Shown: piece by piece, positions 35,451 to 43,034 of the stretch | Position numbering within the stretch: the stretch's first letter is position 1 | How the letters are laid out: each line of letters starts with the position of its first letter | Source: Sporobacter sp963663605 | GTDB taxonomy: Bacteria; Bacillota; Clostridia; Oscillospirales; Oscillospiraceae | NCBI GenBank assembly: GCA_963663605.2 | Contig: CAXXVF010000002.1 | Location: 2,356,001 to 2,420,000, forward strand | Reading direction: 5' to 3' | DNA length: 64,000 bases | Made by a program: the position numbers and the translations under genes | Notes under the pieces: generated by a model | The model's database searches: none | The model's input: the letters and a program-made list of their open reading frames with translations, nothing else | What the model was told of the DNA's origin: nothing

Positions 35451-35665
35451 GTTGGTTACTTAAAAACCATATACACTTGTGAAAAGATCAATAAGAGTAG
35501 TAAAAGTAATTCTTGCTATATAGACTCTGAACCTATCAAAGAATGAATAAATAAAACGAACTCGGTTCGAAATAAATAAAACATTTTTTGTATAAACACT
35601 CAAGTGTATTGTGGTAGTCGCCATAATAACTTGGGTTTTATTTTTTTCTGCTCACGGAGGCTGCT
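35451..35665. other. Region between leader and speD
   Basis: An AT-rich stretch. An open frame crossing it (35343-35546) has no ribosome site and no family match. An imperfect operator-like palindrome (ACACT-CA-AGTGT) lies at 35596-35607. The speD Shine-Dalgarno CGGAGG is at its end. Confidence 0.4.
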
Positions 35666-36430
35666 ATGGAAAACAAACTGAAATTATACGGCTTCAACAA
35701 TCTGACAAAATCGCTCAGCTTCAACATCTACGACGTGTGCTATGCCAAAACGGCGCGCGCGCAGAAGGATTATATCGCCTATATCGGCGAGCAGTATAAT
35801 TCAGAGCGGCTGACGAACATTCTGTACCATTTGACGGAGATGATCGGCGCGACGGTTTTAAGCGTTTCCAAACAGGACTACGAACCGCAGGGCGCGAGCG
35901 TCACGTTTTTGATCGCCGAACCGTCCATGCTGGAACACAGCAGCGGCGACACCATCGTCGCGCATCTTGATAAAAGCCATGTCACCGTCCATACTTATCC
36001 GGAGTATCATCCCGATAACGCCATTGCCACATTCCGCGTCGATATCGACGTGGCGACCTGCGGCGCGATCACGCCGCTGTCCACGCTGGACTTTCTTATC
36101 GGCAGCTTTGATTCGGACATCATCACGATGGATTACAAGGTCCGCGGTTTTACGCGGAATATGGACGGACAGAAGCTGTTTATCGATCATTCGATCACGT
36201 CGATACAGGACTATATCAACAAGGAAACACTTGAAAAGTATGACACGGTGGATATCAACGTATACCAGGCGAATATTTTCCATACGAAAATGCTGATTAA
36301 GGAGATCGACCTGCAAAATTATCTTTTTAACGCGGATGTCTATGAACTGCCGCCGAAAACGCGGCTGCAGATCAACAACCTTCTGCGAAAAGAAATGATC
36401 GAGATTTTCAGCGCGATGAACGTGTATTAA
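35666..36430 (+). CDS. speD: S-adenosylmethionine decarboxylase, E. coli type
   Basis: A 254-residue proenzyme that supplies decarboxylated AdoMet, the aminopropyl donor. It cleaves itself at Lys103-Ser104 (LDKSHVTVHTYPE), Ser104 becoming the pyruvoyl cofactor. ATCGAITPLSTLDFLI carries the conserved Cys and Ser. Length and motifs (VRGFTRNMDGQKLFIDHSI, VNVYQANIFHTKML) match the long E. coli class rather than the short Bacillus SpeH class. First gene of the polyamine operon; CGGAGG 6 bases before the ATG. Confidence 0.95.
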   Translation: MENKLKLYGFNNLTKSLSFNIYDVCYAKTARAQKDYIAYIGEQYNSERLTNILYHLTEMIGATVLSVSKQDYEPQGASVTFLIAEPSMLEHSSGDTIVAHLDKSHVTVHTYPEYHPDNAIATFRVDIDVATCGAITPLSTLDFLIGSFDSDIITMDYKVRGFTRNMDGQKLFIDHSITSIQDYINKETLEKYDTVDINVYQANIFHTKMLIKEIDLQNYLFNADVYELPPKTRLQINNLLRKEMIEIFSAMNVY

Positions 36431-36488
36431 TAGGGTGACATTGAATCGGCGCCTTCTCAGGTGTTAGGTTTTCAGAAAGGACGGAACA

Positions 36489-37940
36489 TTGCTGGATCAA
36501 AACAGAACACCGATACTTGAGGCGCTGGGTAACGTTAAAAAACAGCGTATTGTGCCGTTTGACGTCCCCGGACACAAACGCGGCCGAGGCAGTCCGGAAC
36601 TGACGGACTTCCTGGGCGAAAAATGCCTGAGCGTTGACGTCAATTCCATGAAACAGCTTGACAACCTTTGCCATCCCGTTTCCGTCATCAGCGAAGCGGA
36701 AGCGCTCGCGGCCGAGGCGTTCGGCGCGCACCATGCTTTTTTTATAGTGAGCGGGACAACGTCGGCCGTGCAGGCGATGATTTTGTCCGTCTGTAAAAAA
36801 GGCGATAAGATTATACTGCCGAGAAATGTGCATACGAGCGTTATCAACGCGCTCATATTATGCGGTGCGACGCCAATTTATATAAACCCCCAGATCGACA
36901 AAAAGCTCGGCATCTCTCTGGGTATGTCGGTTGAAGATGTAAATAATGCTATTCGGGAAAACCCGGAAGCCAAAGCCGTCCTGGTTAACAACCCTACGTA
37001 TTACGGCATCTGTTCCGATCTCGTGACTATAACGGAAACGGCGCACCAAAACGGCATGAAGGTTTTGGTCGACGAAGCCCACGGCACGCATTTTTATTTT
37101 GGCGGAGCGCTGCCCGTCTCCGCGATGGCGGCGGGCGCGGACATGGCCTCCGTCAGCATGCATAAATCCGGCGGCTCGCTAACGCAGAGCTCCATTCTGC
37201 TCATCGGCAAAAATATGAACGCCCATTATGTCCGGCAAATCATCAATCTGACCCAGACAACGAGCGGCTCCTATCTGCTTTTAACGAGTCTTGACATCTC
37301 ACGCAAAAATCTGGCGCAAAACGGCCGGGGCATTTTCGCAAAGGTCATGGATATGGCGCAGTACGCCCGCGACGAAATCAACCGGATCGGGGATTATTAC
37401 GCATATTCCAAGGAACTTGTTAACGGCGATACGATCTTTGATTTTGACGCTACAAAACTGTCCGTTCACACGCTGGGCATCGGTTTGGCCGGCATTGAGG
37501 TGTACGACATCCTGCGCGACGAGTATGATATTCAGGTCGAATTCGGAGACATCGGCAATTTCCTTGCGTATATCTCCGTCGGTGATACAATCAAGAATAT
37601 AGAGCGGCTCGTAAGCGCGCTGACGGATATCCGCCGGCTTTACAAAAAGGACAGCGCGGGCATGCTCGATTACGAATACATCTCCCCCTCGGTTGTCATG
37701 ACGCCGCAGGCGGCGTTTTACGCCGAAAAGAAATCCCTGCCGCTTGAAGCGTGCCTGGGCGAGATCTGTGCGGAAAACGTCATGAGCTATCCGCCCGGCA
37801 TACCGATCCTCTCCCCGGGAGAGCAAATCACACGGAAAATTATCGACTATATCCTCTACGCAAAAGAAAAAGGCTGTTTTCTGACCGGCACGGAGGATCT
37901 CAATGTCGACCGTTTAAACGTCTTGACAGGCGGTGATTAA
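36489..37940 (+). CDS. speA: PLP-dependent arginine decarboxylase (aspartate-aminotransferase fold)
   Basis: A 483-residue decarboxylase of the Orn/Lys/Arg group III family, as in Bacillus SpeA, converting arginine to agmatine; lysine or ornithine are possible alternatives. Visible: VPFDVPGHKRGRG, FIVSGTTSAVQAMI, LVDEAHGTHFYFGG with the cofactor Asp, and SVSMHKSGGS with the Schiff-base Lys. It uses a TTG start (36489) with AAAGGA seven bases before. An agmatinase gene three places down supports arginine as substrate. Confidence 0.88.
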   Translation: MLDQNRTPILEALGNVKKQRIVPFDVPGHKRGRGSPELTDFLGEKCLSVDVNSMKQLDNLCHPVSVISEAEALAAEAFGAHHAFFIVSGTTSAVQAMILSVCKKGDKIILPRNVHTSVINALILCGATPIYINPQIDKKLGISLGMSVEDVNNAIRENPEAKAVLVNNPTYYGICSDLVTITETAHQNGMKVLVDEAHGTHFYFGGALPVSAMAAGADMASVSMHKSGGSLTQSSILLIGKNMNAHYVRQIINLTQTTSGSYLLLTSLDISRKNLAQNGRGIFAKVMDMAQYARDEINRIGDYYAYSKELVNGDTIFDFDATKLSVHTLGIGLAGIEVYDILRDEYDIQVEFGDIGNFLAYISVGDTIKNIERLVSALTDIRRLYKKDSAGMLDYEYISPSVVMTPQAAFYAEKKSLPLEACLGEICAENVMSYPPGIPILSPGEQITRKIIDYILYAKEKGCFLTGTEDLNVDRLNVLTGGD

Positions 37941-38012
37941 ATGCAAAGCCTGATTAGAACACATACGGAAGAACTCCATCGCAATTTGTGCGCGGAACGC
38001 GCGGGAGGTTAA
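37941..38012 (+). CDS. Possible 23-codon ORF between speA and speE
   Basis: ATG follows the speA TAA directly (TAAATG), with AGGCGG eight bases before. The frame reads MQSLIRTHTEELHRNLCAER... and stops at TAA one base before the speE ATG; the speE Shine-Dalgarno GGGAGG is inside its last codons. The arrangement would couple speE translation to passage of ribosomes through the small frame. It may be only a spacer. Confidence 0.35.
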   Translation: MQSLIRTHTEELHRNLCAERAGG

Positions 38013-38013
38013 A

Positions 38014-38865
38014 ATGGAACTGTGGTTTTCGGAAAAACACACGAAAAATGTGGAGTTTTCGATCCGGACAAATAAGCAGCTGTTTACGGAAGACAGCCCG
38101 TTTCAGCGCATCGACGTGTTCGAGTCCGCCGATTTCGGGCGTTTCCTAACGCTCGACGGCTATATGATGCTCACGGAAAAGGATGAATTTATATACCACG
38201 AAATGATCGTGCATCCTGCCATGGCCGTAAACCCCGATATCAAAGACGTGCTCGTCATCGGCGCCGGAGACGGCGGCGTAGCGCGCGAGCTGTCGCGGTA
38301 TGAAACGATCCGGAAAATCGACGTCGTCGAGATTGACGAGATGGTCGTGTCCGTCTGCAAAAAATTCCTCCCTCAGACAGCCTGCGGCTTTGACGATCAG
38401 CGCGTGACCCTCATCTTTCAGGATGGACTGAAATATATCAGAAACTGTGACAACCAGTATGACCTGATCATTGTCGATTCAACCGACCCGTTCGGGCCCG
38501 GAGAGGGGCTTTTCACAAAGGAGTTTTACGGCAACTGCTTTAAGGCGCTCCGGGACGACGGCATCATGGTCAACCAGCACGAAAGCCCATTTTATGAAAA
38601 CGACGCCATCGCCATGCAGCGCGCGCATAAGCGCATTGTTAAAAGTTTCCCGATCAGCCGCGTCTATCAGGCGCATATCCCGACGTACCCTTCCGGCCAC
38701 TGGCTGTTCGGATTCGCCGCAAAGAAGCACCACCCGGTCGGCGACCTCGACGAGCGACGCTGGAATGAACTGAAAATTAAAACCGGATACTATAACACGA
38801 AGCTGCACGTCGGCGCTTTCGCGCTGCCCAATTATGTATGGGGGCTTTTAAAAGATGTTGAATAA
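38014..38865 (+). CDS. speE: Spermidine synthase (aminopropyltransferase)
   Basis: A 283-residue enzyme that transfers the aminopropyl group from decarboxylated AdoMet to putrescine. The SpeE pattern is complete: N-terminal beta strands SFRTNKQLF-like, LTLDGYMMLTEKDEFIYHEMIVHPA, the Rossmann VLVIGAGDGGVARELSRY, VVEIDEMVV, and the gate/active-site DLIIVDSTDPFGPGEGLF with catalytic Asp. Preference for putrescine over cadaverine or diaminopropane cannot be told by eye. It overlaps speB by 11 bases. Confidence 0.95.
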   Translation: MELWFSEKHTKNVEFSIRTNKQLFTEDSPFQRIDVFESADFGRFLTLDGYMMLTEKDEFIYHEMIVHPAMAVNPDIKDVLVIGAGDGGVARELSRYETIRKIDVVEIDEMVVSVCKKFLPQTACGFDDQRVTLIFQDGLKYIRNCDNQYDLIIVDSTDPFGPGEGLFTKEFYGNCFKALRDDGIMVNQHESPFYENDAIAMQRAHKRIVKSFPISRVYQAHIPTYPSGHWLFGFAAKKHHPVGDLDERRWNELKIKTGYYNTKLHVGAFALPNYVWGLLKDVE

Positions 38866-39700
38866 AAATATTGAAACCTTCATCGGCTGCGACAGCGCCT
38901 ACACCGAAGCCGGCATCGTTCTGTTCGGCGCGCCGTTTGACGCAACCGCCTCGTACCGGCCCGGCGCGCGCTTCGGCTGCCGGGAGATGCGGACGCAGTC
39001 CTTCGGGCTGGAGACATACAGCCCGTATCTGGACAAGGATTTGTGTGACGCCGCCGTATTCGACGGCGGGGATCTGGAGCTCAGCATCGGCGATGCATCC
39101 ATGGCACTGAAGCAGATCCAGGACTTTACGGAGCAGATTTTAACGGACGGCAAGCTCCCCGTTATGATGGGCGGGGAACATCTTGTGACGCTGGGCGCTG
39201 TGCGGGCTCTTATAAAAAAATATCCAGACCTGCGTATTATCCACTTTGACGCGCACACCGACCTGCGCGACGATTATCTCGGCGTTAAGCTGTCGCACGC
39301 GACGGTGCTGCGCAGATGCTGGGACATCGTCGGCGACGGGCGGATATTCCAGTACGGCATCCGCTCCGGCGACCGAAGCGAATTTGAATTTGCCGCGGCG
39401 CATACGCATATGACGAAGTTTAATTTCAGCGGTCTTGAAAAGGCGGTCACAGCTTTAAAAGACAAACCCGTCTGCCTGACGGTCGATCTGGATGTACTCG
39501 ACCCGTCGGTGTTTCCCGGTACGGGTACGCCGGAGGCTGGCGGCGTCGGTTTTTATGAGTTGACTACAGCGATTCGGGATGTCTGTGCATTGAATATCGT
39601 CGGCTGCGACCTTGTGGAACTCGCGCCGGCCTACGATCCGAGCGGCGTTTCGACGGCGACCGCCTGCAAAGTCCTGCGGGAACTTTTATTGTCCTTATAG
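38855..39700 (+). CDS. speB: Agmatinase (ureohydrolase family)
   Basis: A 281-residue manganese hydrolase that converts agmatine to putrescine and urea. The metal ligands are visible: MGGEHLVT (His), IIHFDAHTDLRDDY (Asp, His, Asp) and LTVDLDVLDPSVFPGTGTPEAGG (two Asp). Together with SpeA it supplies putrescine. Guanidinobutyrase-like activity is a weaker alternative. Its start lies within the end of speE. Confidence 0.92.
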   Translation: MLNKNIETFIGCDSAYTEAGIVLFGAPFDATASYRPGARFGCREMRTQSFGLETYSPYLDKDLCDAAVFDGGDLELSIGDASMALKQIQDFTEQILTDGKLPVMMGGEHLVTLGAVRALIKKYPDLRIIHFDAHTDLRDDYLGVKLSHATVLRRCWDIVGDGRIFQYGIRSGDRSEFEFAAAHTHMTKFNFSGLEKAVTALKDKPVCLTVDLDVLDPSVFPGTGTPEAGGVGFYELTTAIRDVCALNIVGCDLVELAPAYDPSGVSTATACKVLRELLLSL

Positions 39701-39710
39701 GAGGTTTAAA

Positions 39711-40910
39711 ATGGGAAAAGCGCTGATTATCGGATGCGGCGGCGTAGCGGGCGTCGCGATCCATAAATGCTGCCAAAACAGCGATGTTTTTGAAGAGATC
39801 ATGATCGCCAGCCGCACAAAGAGCAAATGCGACGCCCTTCGCGACAAGCTCTCCGGCGGCAAAACGAAAATCCAAACGGCGCAGGCCGACGCCGATAATG
39901 TTAAAGAACTGACCGCGCTCATCGAGCGTTTCAAGCCGGACGTCGTCTTGAATCTGGCGCTTCCGTATCAGGATCTTTCGATCATGGACGCGTGCCTGGC
40001 AACAAAAACGGACTATGTCGACACCGCTAACTACGAACCTACCGACACGGCCAAGTTTGAATACAAGTGGCAGTGGGCGTATCGCGACCGGTTTGAAAAA
40101 TCCGGTATCACGGCCCTTTTGGGCAGCGGGTTCGACCCCGGCGTCACGGGCGTCTTCTCCGCCTATGCGCAGAAGCACCACTTTGATGAGATTAACTATA
40201 TAGACATCCTCGACGCAAACGCCGGCGACCACGGCTACCCCTTCGCAACGAATTTCAATCCGGAAATAAATATCCGCGAAGTCACTGCCAACGGCAGCTA
40301 CTGGGAGGACGGACACCGGGTCGAAACAGCGCCGATGGAAATAAAGCGTGTTTATGATTTCCCGGAGATTGGCCCGAAGGATATGTACCTGCTCCACCAC
40401 GAGGAGCTGGAGTCGCTCGCGCTCAACATCAACGGCATCCGGCGTATCCGGTTTTTCATGACGTTCGGCCAAAGTTACCTCACACATCTGAAATGCCTTG
40501 AAAACGTCGGCATGACCTCCATCGAGCCGATTGAATATAACGGCCAGATGATCGTCCCGCTCCAGTTTTTAAAGGCTGTTTTGCCCGATCCGGCCTCGCT
40601 CGGCCCGCGTACAAAGGGCAAAACGAATATCGGCTGTATCTTTACAGGCAAAAAGGACGGCAGAGACAAGACCTATTATCTTTACAATGTCTGCGACCAC
40701 GAGGCCTGCTACCGGGAAGTCGGCTCTCAGGCCATTTCATACACGACGGGCGTTCCCGCCATGATCGGAGCGATGCTCGTTATGAACGGAACGTGGAAAA
40801 AGCCGGGCGTCTTCAATATAGAAGAATTTGACCCCGATCCGTTCATGGACGCCCTGAACAAGTGGGGCCTTCCCTGGCGGGAAAGCTTCTCTCCGGAGCT
40901 CGTGGGCTGA
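39711..40910 (+). CDS. Carboxynorspermidine/carboxyspermidine dehydrogenase (LYS9-like)
   Basis: A 399-residue NAD(P)H enzyme of the saccharopine-dehydrogenase-like family. It condenses an amine (putrescine, diaminopropane or agmatine) with aspartate semialdehyde and reduces the imine. Rossmann start KALIIGCGGVAGVAIHKCC, then PDVVLNLALPYQDLSIMDAC, YVDTANYEP, GSGFDPGVTGVF, and a C-terminal TGVPAMIGAMLVMNG. The ATG at 39711 follows AGGAGG; the longer upstream frame is inside speB. Its stop overlaps the next start (TGATG). Second route into spermidine. Confidence 0.92.
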   Translation: MGKALIIGCGGVAGVAIHKCCQNSDVFEEIMIASRTKSKCDALRDKLSGGKTKIQTAQADADNVKELTALIERFKPDVVLNLALPYQDLSIMDACLATKTDYVDTANYEPTDTAKFEYKWQWAYRDRFEKSGITALLGSGFDPGVTGVFSAYAQKHHFDEINYIDILDANAGDHGYPFATNFNPEINIREVTANGSYWEDGHRVETAPMEIKRVYDFPEIGPKDMYLLHHEELESLALNINGIRRIRFFMTFGQSYLTHLKCLENVGMTSIEPIEYNGQMIVPLQFLKAVLPDPASLGPRTKGKTNIGCIFTGKKDGRDKTYYLYNVCDHEACYREVGSQAISYTTGVPAMIGAMLVMNGTWKKPGVFNIEEFDPDPFMDALNKWGLPWRESFSPELVG

Positions 40911-42046
40911 TGGACTTGGGTTTTGATATAAACGCCGTAAAAACGCCGTACTATATCGTCGACGAGCGCCGGCTTATTCATAATCTCGAAATGCTGAAAA
41001 GCGTCATGGACAAGGCCGGCTGCAAAATCCTGCTGGCCCAGAAGGCCTTTTCGATGTATGCACTGTACCCGCTGATCGGACGGTATCTCGACGGCACGGC
41101 CGCGAGCGGCCTTCACGAGGCCCGGCTCGGGCATGCGGAAATGGGCGGGGAGACACACGTCTTCTCCGCCGCTTACCGTGATGATGAATTTGACGAACTC
41201 TCCGACTTGTGCGATCACATAATCTTCAATTCTTTTGCGCAGCTTGAGAAATTCAAAGACAAGGCCTTGTCCAAAGGTAAAAAAATCGGCCTGCGCATCA
41301 ACCCCGAATATTCCACGCAGAGCCATGGGATCTATGACCCCTGCGCGGAAGGCTCGCGGCTTGGCGTTACGCTTAAGCACTTCCGCGGCGATCTTTTGGA
41401 CGGCGTCAGCGGACTGCATTTCCACACGCTGTGCGAGCAGAACGCGGGCGCTTTGATCGCAACGCTTGACGCCGCTATAAAGAAATTCGAACAGTTTATC
41501 CACCGTATGGACTGGATGAATTTCGGCGGAGGGCACCACATCACCCGCCCGGACTACGACGTTGACGCGCTTGTCCGTACCGTACGTACTTTTAGGGACA
41601 AGTATGGCGTTGACGTCTATCTTGAGCCGGGAGAGGCCGTCGCGCTGGACGCCGGATATCTTGTGAGTACCGTTTTGGACATCGTGGAAAACGGCATGAA
41701 AATCGCCGTTTTGGACGCGTCCGCCGCCTGTCACATGCCGGACGTTTTGGAAATGCCGTACCGCCCGGAAATCATAGGTTCGGGCTTTCCTGCCAAAAAG
41801 CCTTTTAGTTACCGCCTTGCCGGGCCGACCTGTCTGGCCGGAGACATCATCGGCGACTACAGCTTCGACCGGCCGCTTGAGCCCGGGGACAAGCTCGTTT
41901 TCCGCGACATGGCCATTTATACGATGGTCAAGAACAACACGTTCAACGGTATTAACCTGCCGTCTATCGCGGTAGCAAAACAGGACGGCACTGTTTCCCT
42001 TATAAAAACATTTGGTTATGACGATTTCAAGATGCGCCTGTCATGA
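40910..42046 (+). CDS. nspC: Carboxynorspermidine/carboxyspermidine decarboxylase
   Basis: A 378-residue PLP enzyme of the alanine-racemase-fold (fold III) decarboxylases. It removes the carboxylate from carboxy(nor)spermidine. Visible: TPYYIVDERRLIHNLEML, LLAQKAFSMYALYP with the PLP Lys, GLHFHTLCEQ, MNFGGGHHITRPDYD, LEPGEAVALDAGYL and GPTCLAGDIIGDY with the active-site Cys. Starts at an ATG overlapping the preceding stop (TGATG), so the two are tightly coupled. Last gene of the polyamine operon. Confidence 0.92.
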   Translation: MDLGFDINAVKTPYYIVDERRLIHNLEMLKSVMDKAGCKILLAQKAFSMYALYPLIGRYLDGTAASGLHEARLGHAEMGGETHVFSAAYRDDEFDELSDLCDHIIFNSFAQLEKFKDKALSKGKKIGLRINPEYSTQSHGIYDPCAEGSRLGVTLKHFRGDLLDGVSGLHFHTLCEQNAGALIATLDAAIKKFEQFIHRMDWMNFGGGHHITRPDYDVDALVRTVRTFRDKYGVDVYLEPGEAVALDAGYLVSTVLDIVENGMKIAVLDASAACHMPDVLEMPYRPEIIGSGFPAKKPFSYRLAGPTCLAGDIIGDYSFDRPLEPGDKLVFRDMAIYTMVKNNTFNGINLPSIAVAKQDGTVSLIKTFGYDDFKMRLS

Positions 42047-42050
42047 AGTT

Positions 42051-42209
42051 ATACTAATATTCAATAGAAAGTTTTAATAAGTTCGGCGAGAATTTTTTGT
42101 GCAGGGCCAGGCGGAGGACGAAGGCGGGCTGGCGCCCGGCGAGGACGACAACGACGCCCGGCGCGAAAAAGACCGTCGAGAATTAAATGTTTCTATTGAA
42201 TATTAGTAT
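42051..42209. mobile_element. 159-bp MITE-like element with 20-bp perfect inverted ends
   Basis: ATACTAATATTCAATAGAAA (42051-42070) is the exact reverse complement of 42190-42209. The inner flanks continue as an imperfect inverted repeat (TTTTAATAAGTTCGGCGAGAATTTTTT against AATTCTCGACGGTCTTTTT on the other strand), with a GC-rich centre of AGGACGA/GGCGAGGACGAC-type repeats. No open frame fits. This is the structure of a small non-autonomous transposable element, or of a long hairpin RNA. No clear target duplication is seen. It lies 5 bases after the nspC stop. Confidence 0.65.
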
Positions 42210-42223
42210 TAATAAAGTTAACC

Positions 42224-42252
42224 AACACCTGCTGTTTGCGGGTGTTTTGTTT
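42224..42252 (+). terminator. Terminator of the polyamine operon
   Basis: AACACCTGC - TGTTT - GCGGGTGTT (one G-T wobble) is followed by TTGTTT. It now lies beyond the MITE-like element, which separates it from nspC. Confidence 0.8.
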
Positions 42253-42264
42253 CCTGACAGTCGC

Positions 42265-42293
42265 TTGATGCACATTTATTTCCATGTTATTAT
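42265..42293 (+). promoter_or_regulatory. Promoter of the ABC exporter operon
   Basis: TTGATG (42265-42270) and TATTAT (42288-42293) are separated by 17 bases, 31 bases before the ATG of the ATPase gene. Confidence 0.65.
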
Positions 42294-42323
42294 GGCTTTG
42301 ATAACAAAACAGGAGGCCATCTT

Positions 42324-43034
42324 ATGCTACGTATAGAACACCTCACGAAAACATACGGGGACAAGCGCGCGGTCGACGATCTATCACTCACCATCGCTCC
42401 GGGTGAGATCTGCGGTTTTATCGGCCATAACGGCGCGGGCAAAACGACGACGATCAAATCTGTATGCGGTATCCTTCAGTTTGACAGCGGCGAGATTACG
42501 GTAGGCGGCCATTCCATTAAAACCGAGCCGCTTCTATGCAAGCGGGACATTGCCTATATACCGGACAATCCCGATCTTTACGCGTTTTTATCCGGCATAA
42601 AATACCTAAATTTTATCGCCGACGTTTTCGGCGTCCCGGCCGACGTCCGGCAGGAGCGTATCCATCGATACGCCGACCTGTTCGAGCTGACGGACGATCT
42701 GGCACAGCCCGTATCCGCTTATTCGCACGGCATGAAACAGAAACTCGCCATTATATCAGCGCTCATCCACGAACCGAAGCTCATGATCTTAGACGAACCA
42801 TTCGTCGGCCTCGACCCCGTGGCTTCGCATTCGCTTAAAACGCTCATGCGGCAGCTGTGCCAGGACGGCGGCGCGATTTTCTTTTCGACCCATGTGCTGG
42901 AGGTCGCCGAAAAGCTGTGCGACAAGGTCGCTATCATCCGACGAGGCAAGCTGGTCAAATCCGGCACCATGGAAGACGTTCGCGGCGATACGTCGCTTGA
43001 GTCAGTCTTTCTTGAACTGGAGGAAGAAAAATAA
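42324..43034 (+). CDS. ABC transporter ATP-binding protein
   Basis: A 236-residue ATPase of the DrrA/CcmA-like exporter family. Walker A GHNGAGKTTTIK (about 35-46), a signature region QPVSAYSHGMKQKLAIISALIHEP (the usual LSGGQ is replaced by YSHGM, common in this family), Walker B LMILDEPFVGLDP and the H-loop FFSTHVLEVAEKL. It powers the permease encoded next, with which it shares one base (TAATG). The substrate is not evident. AGGAGG lies before the ATG. Confidence 0.92.
   Translation: MLRIEHLTKTYGDKRAVDDLSLTIAPGEICGFIGHNGAGKTTTIKSVCGILQFDSGEITVGGHSIKTEPLLCKRDIAYIPDNPDLYAFLSGIKYLNFIADVFGVPADVRQERIHRYADLFELTDDLAQPVSAYSHGMKQKLAIISALIHEPKLMILDEPFVGLDPVASHSLKTLMRQLCQDGGAIFFSTHVLEVAEKLCDKVAIIRRGKLVKSGTMEDVRGDTSLESVFLELEEEK

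Noticed and set aside
35343..35546. 67-codon frame in the speD leader
   Set aside because: TTG start without Shine-Dalgarno; it overlies the hairpins, and its product matches nothing I know.
36489..37940. Reading the decarboxylase as ornithine/lysine specific
   Set aside because: The fold family covers several substrates; the agmatinase in the same operon makes arginine the better guess, though not proven.
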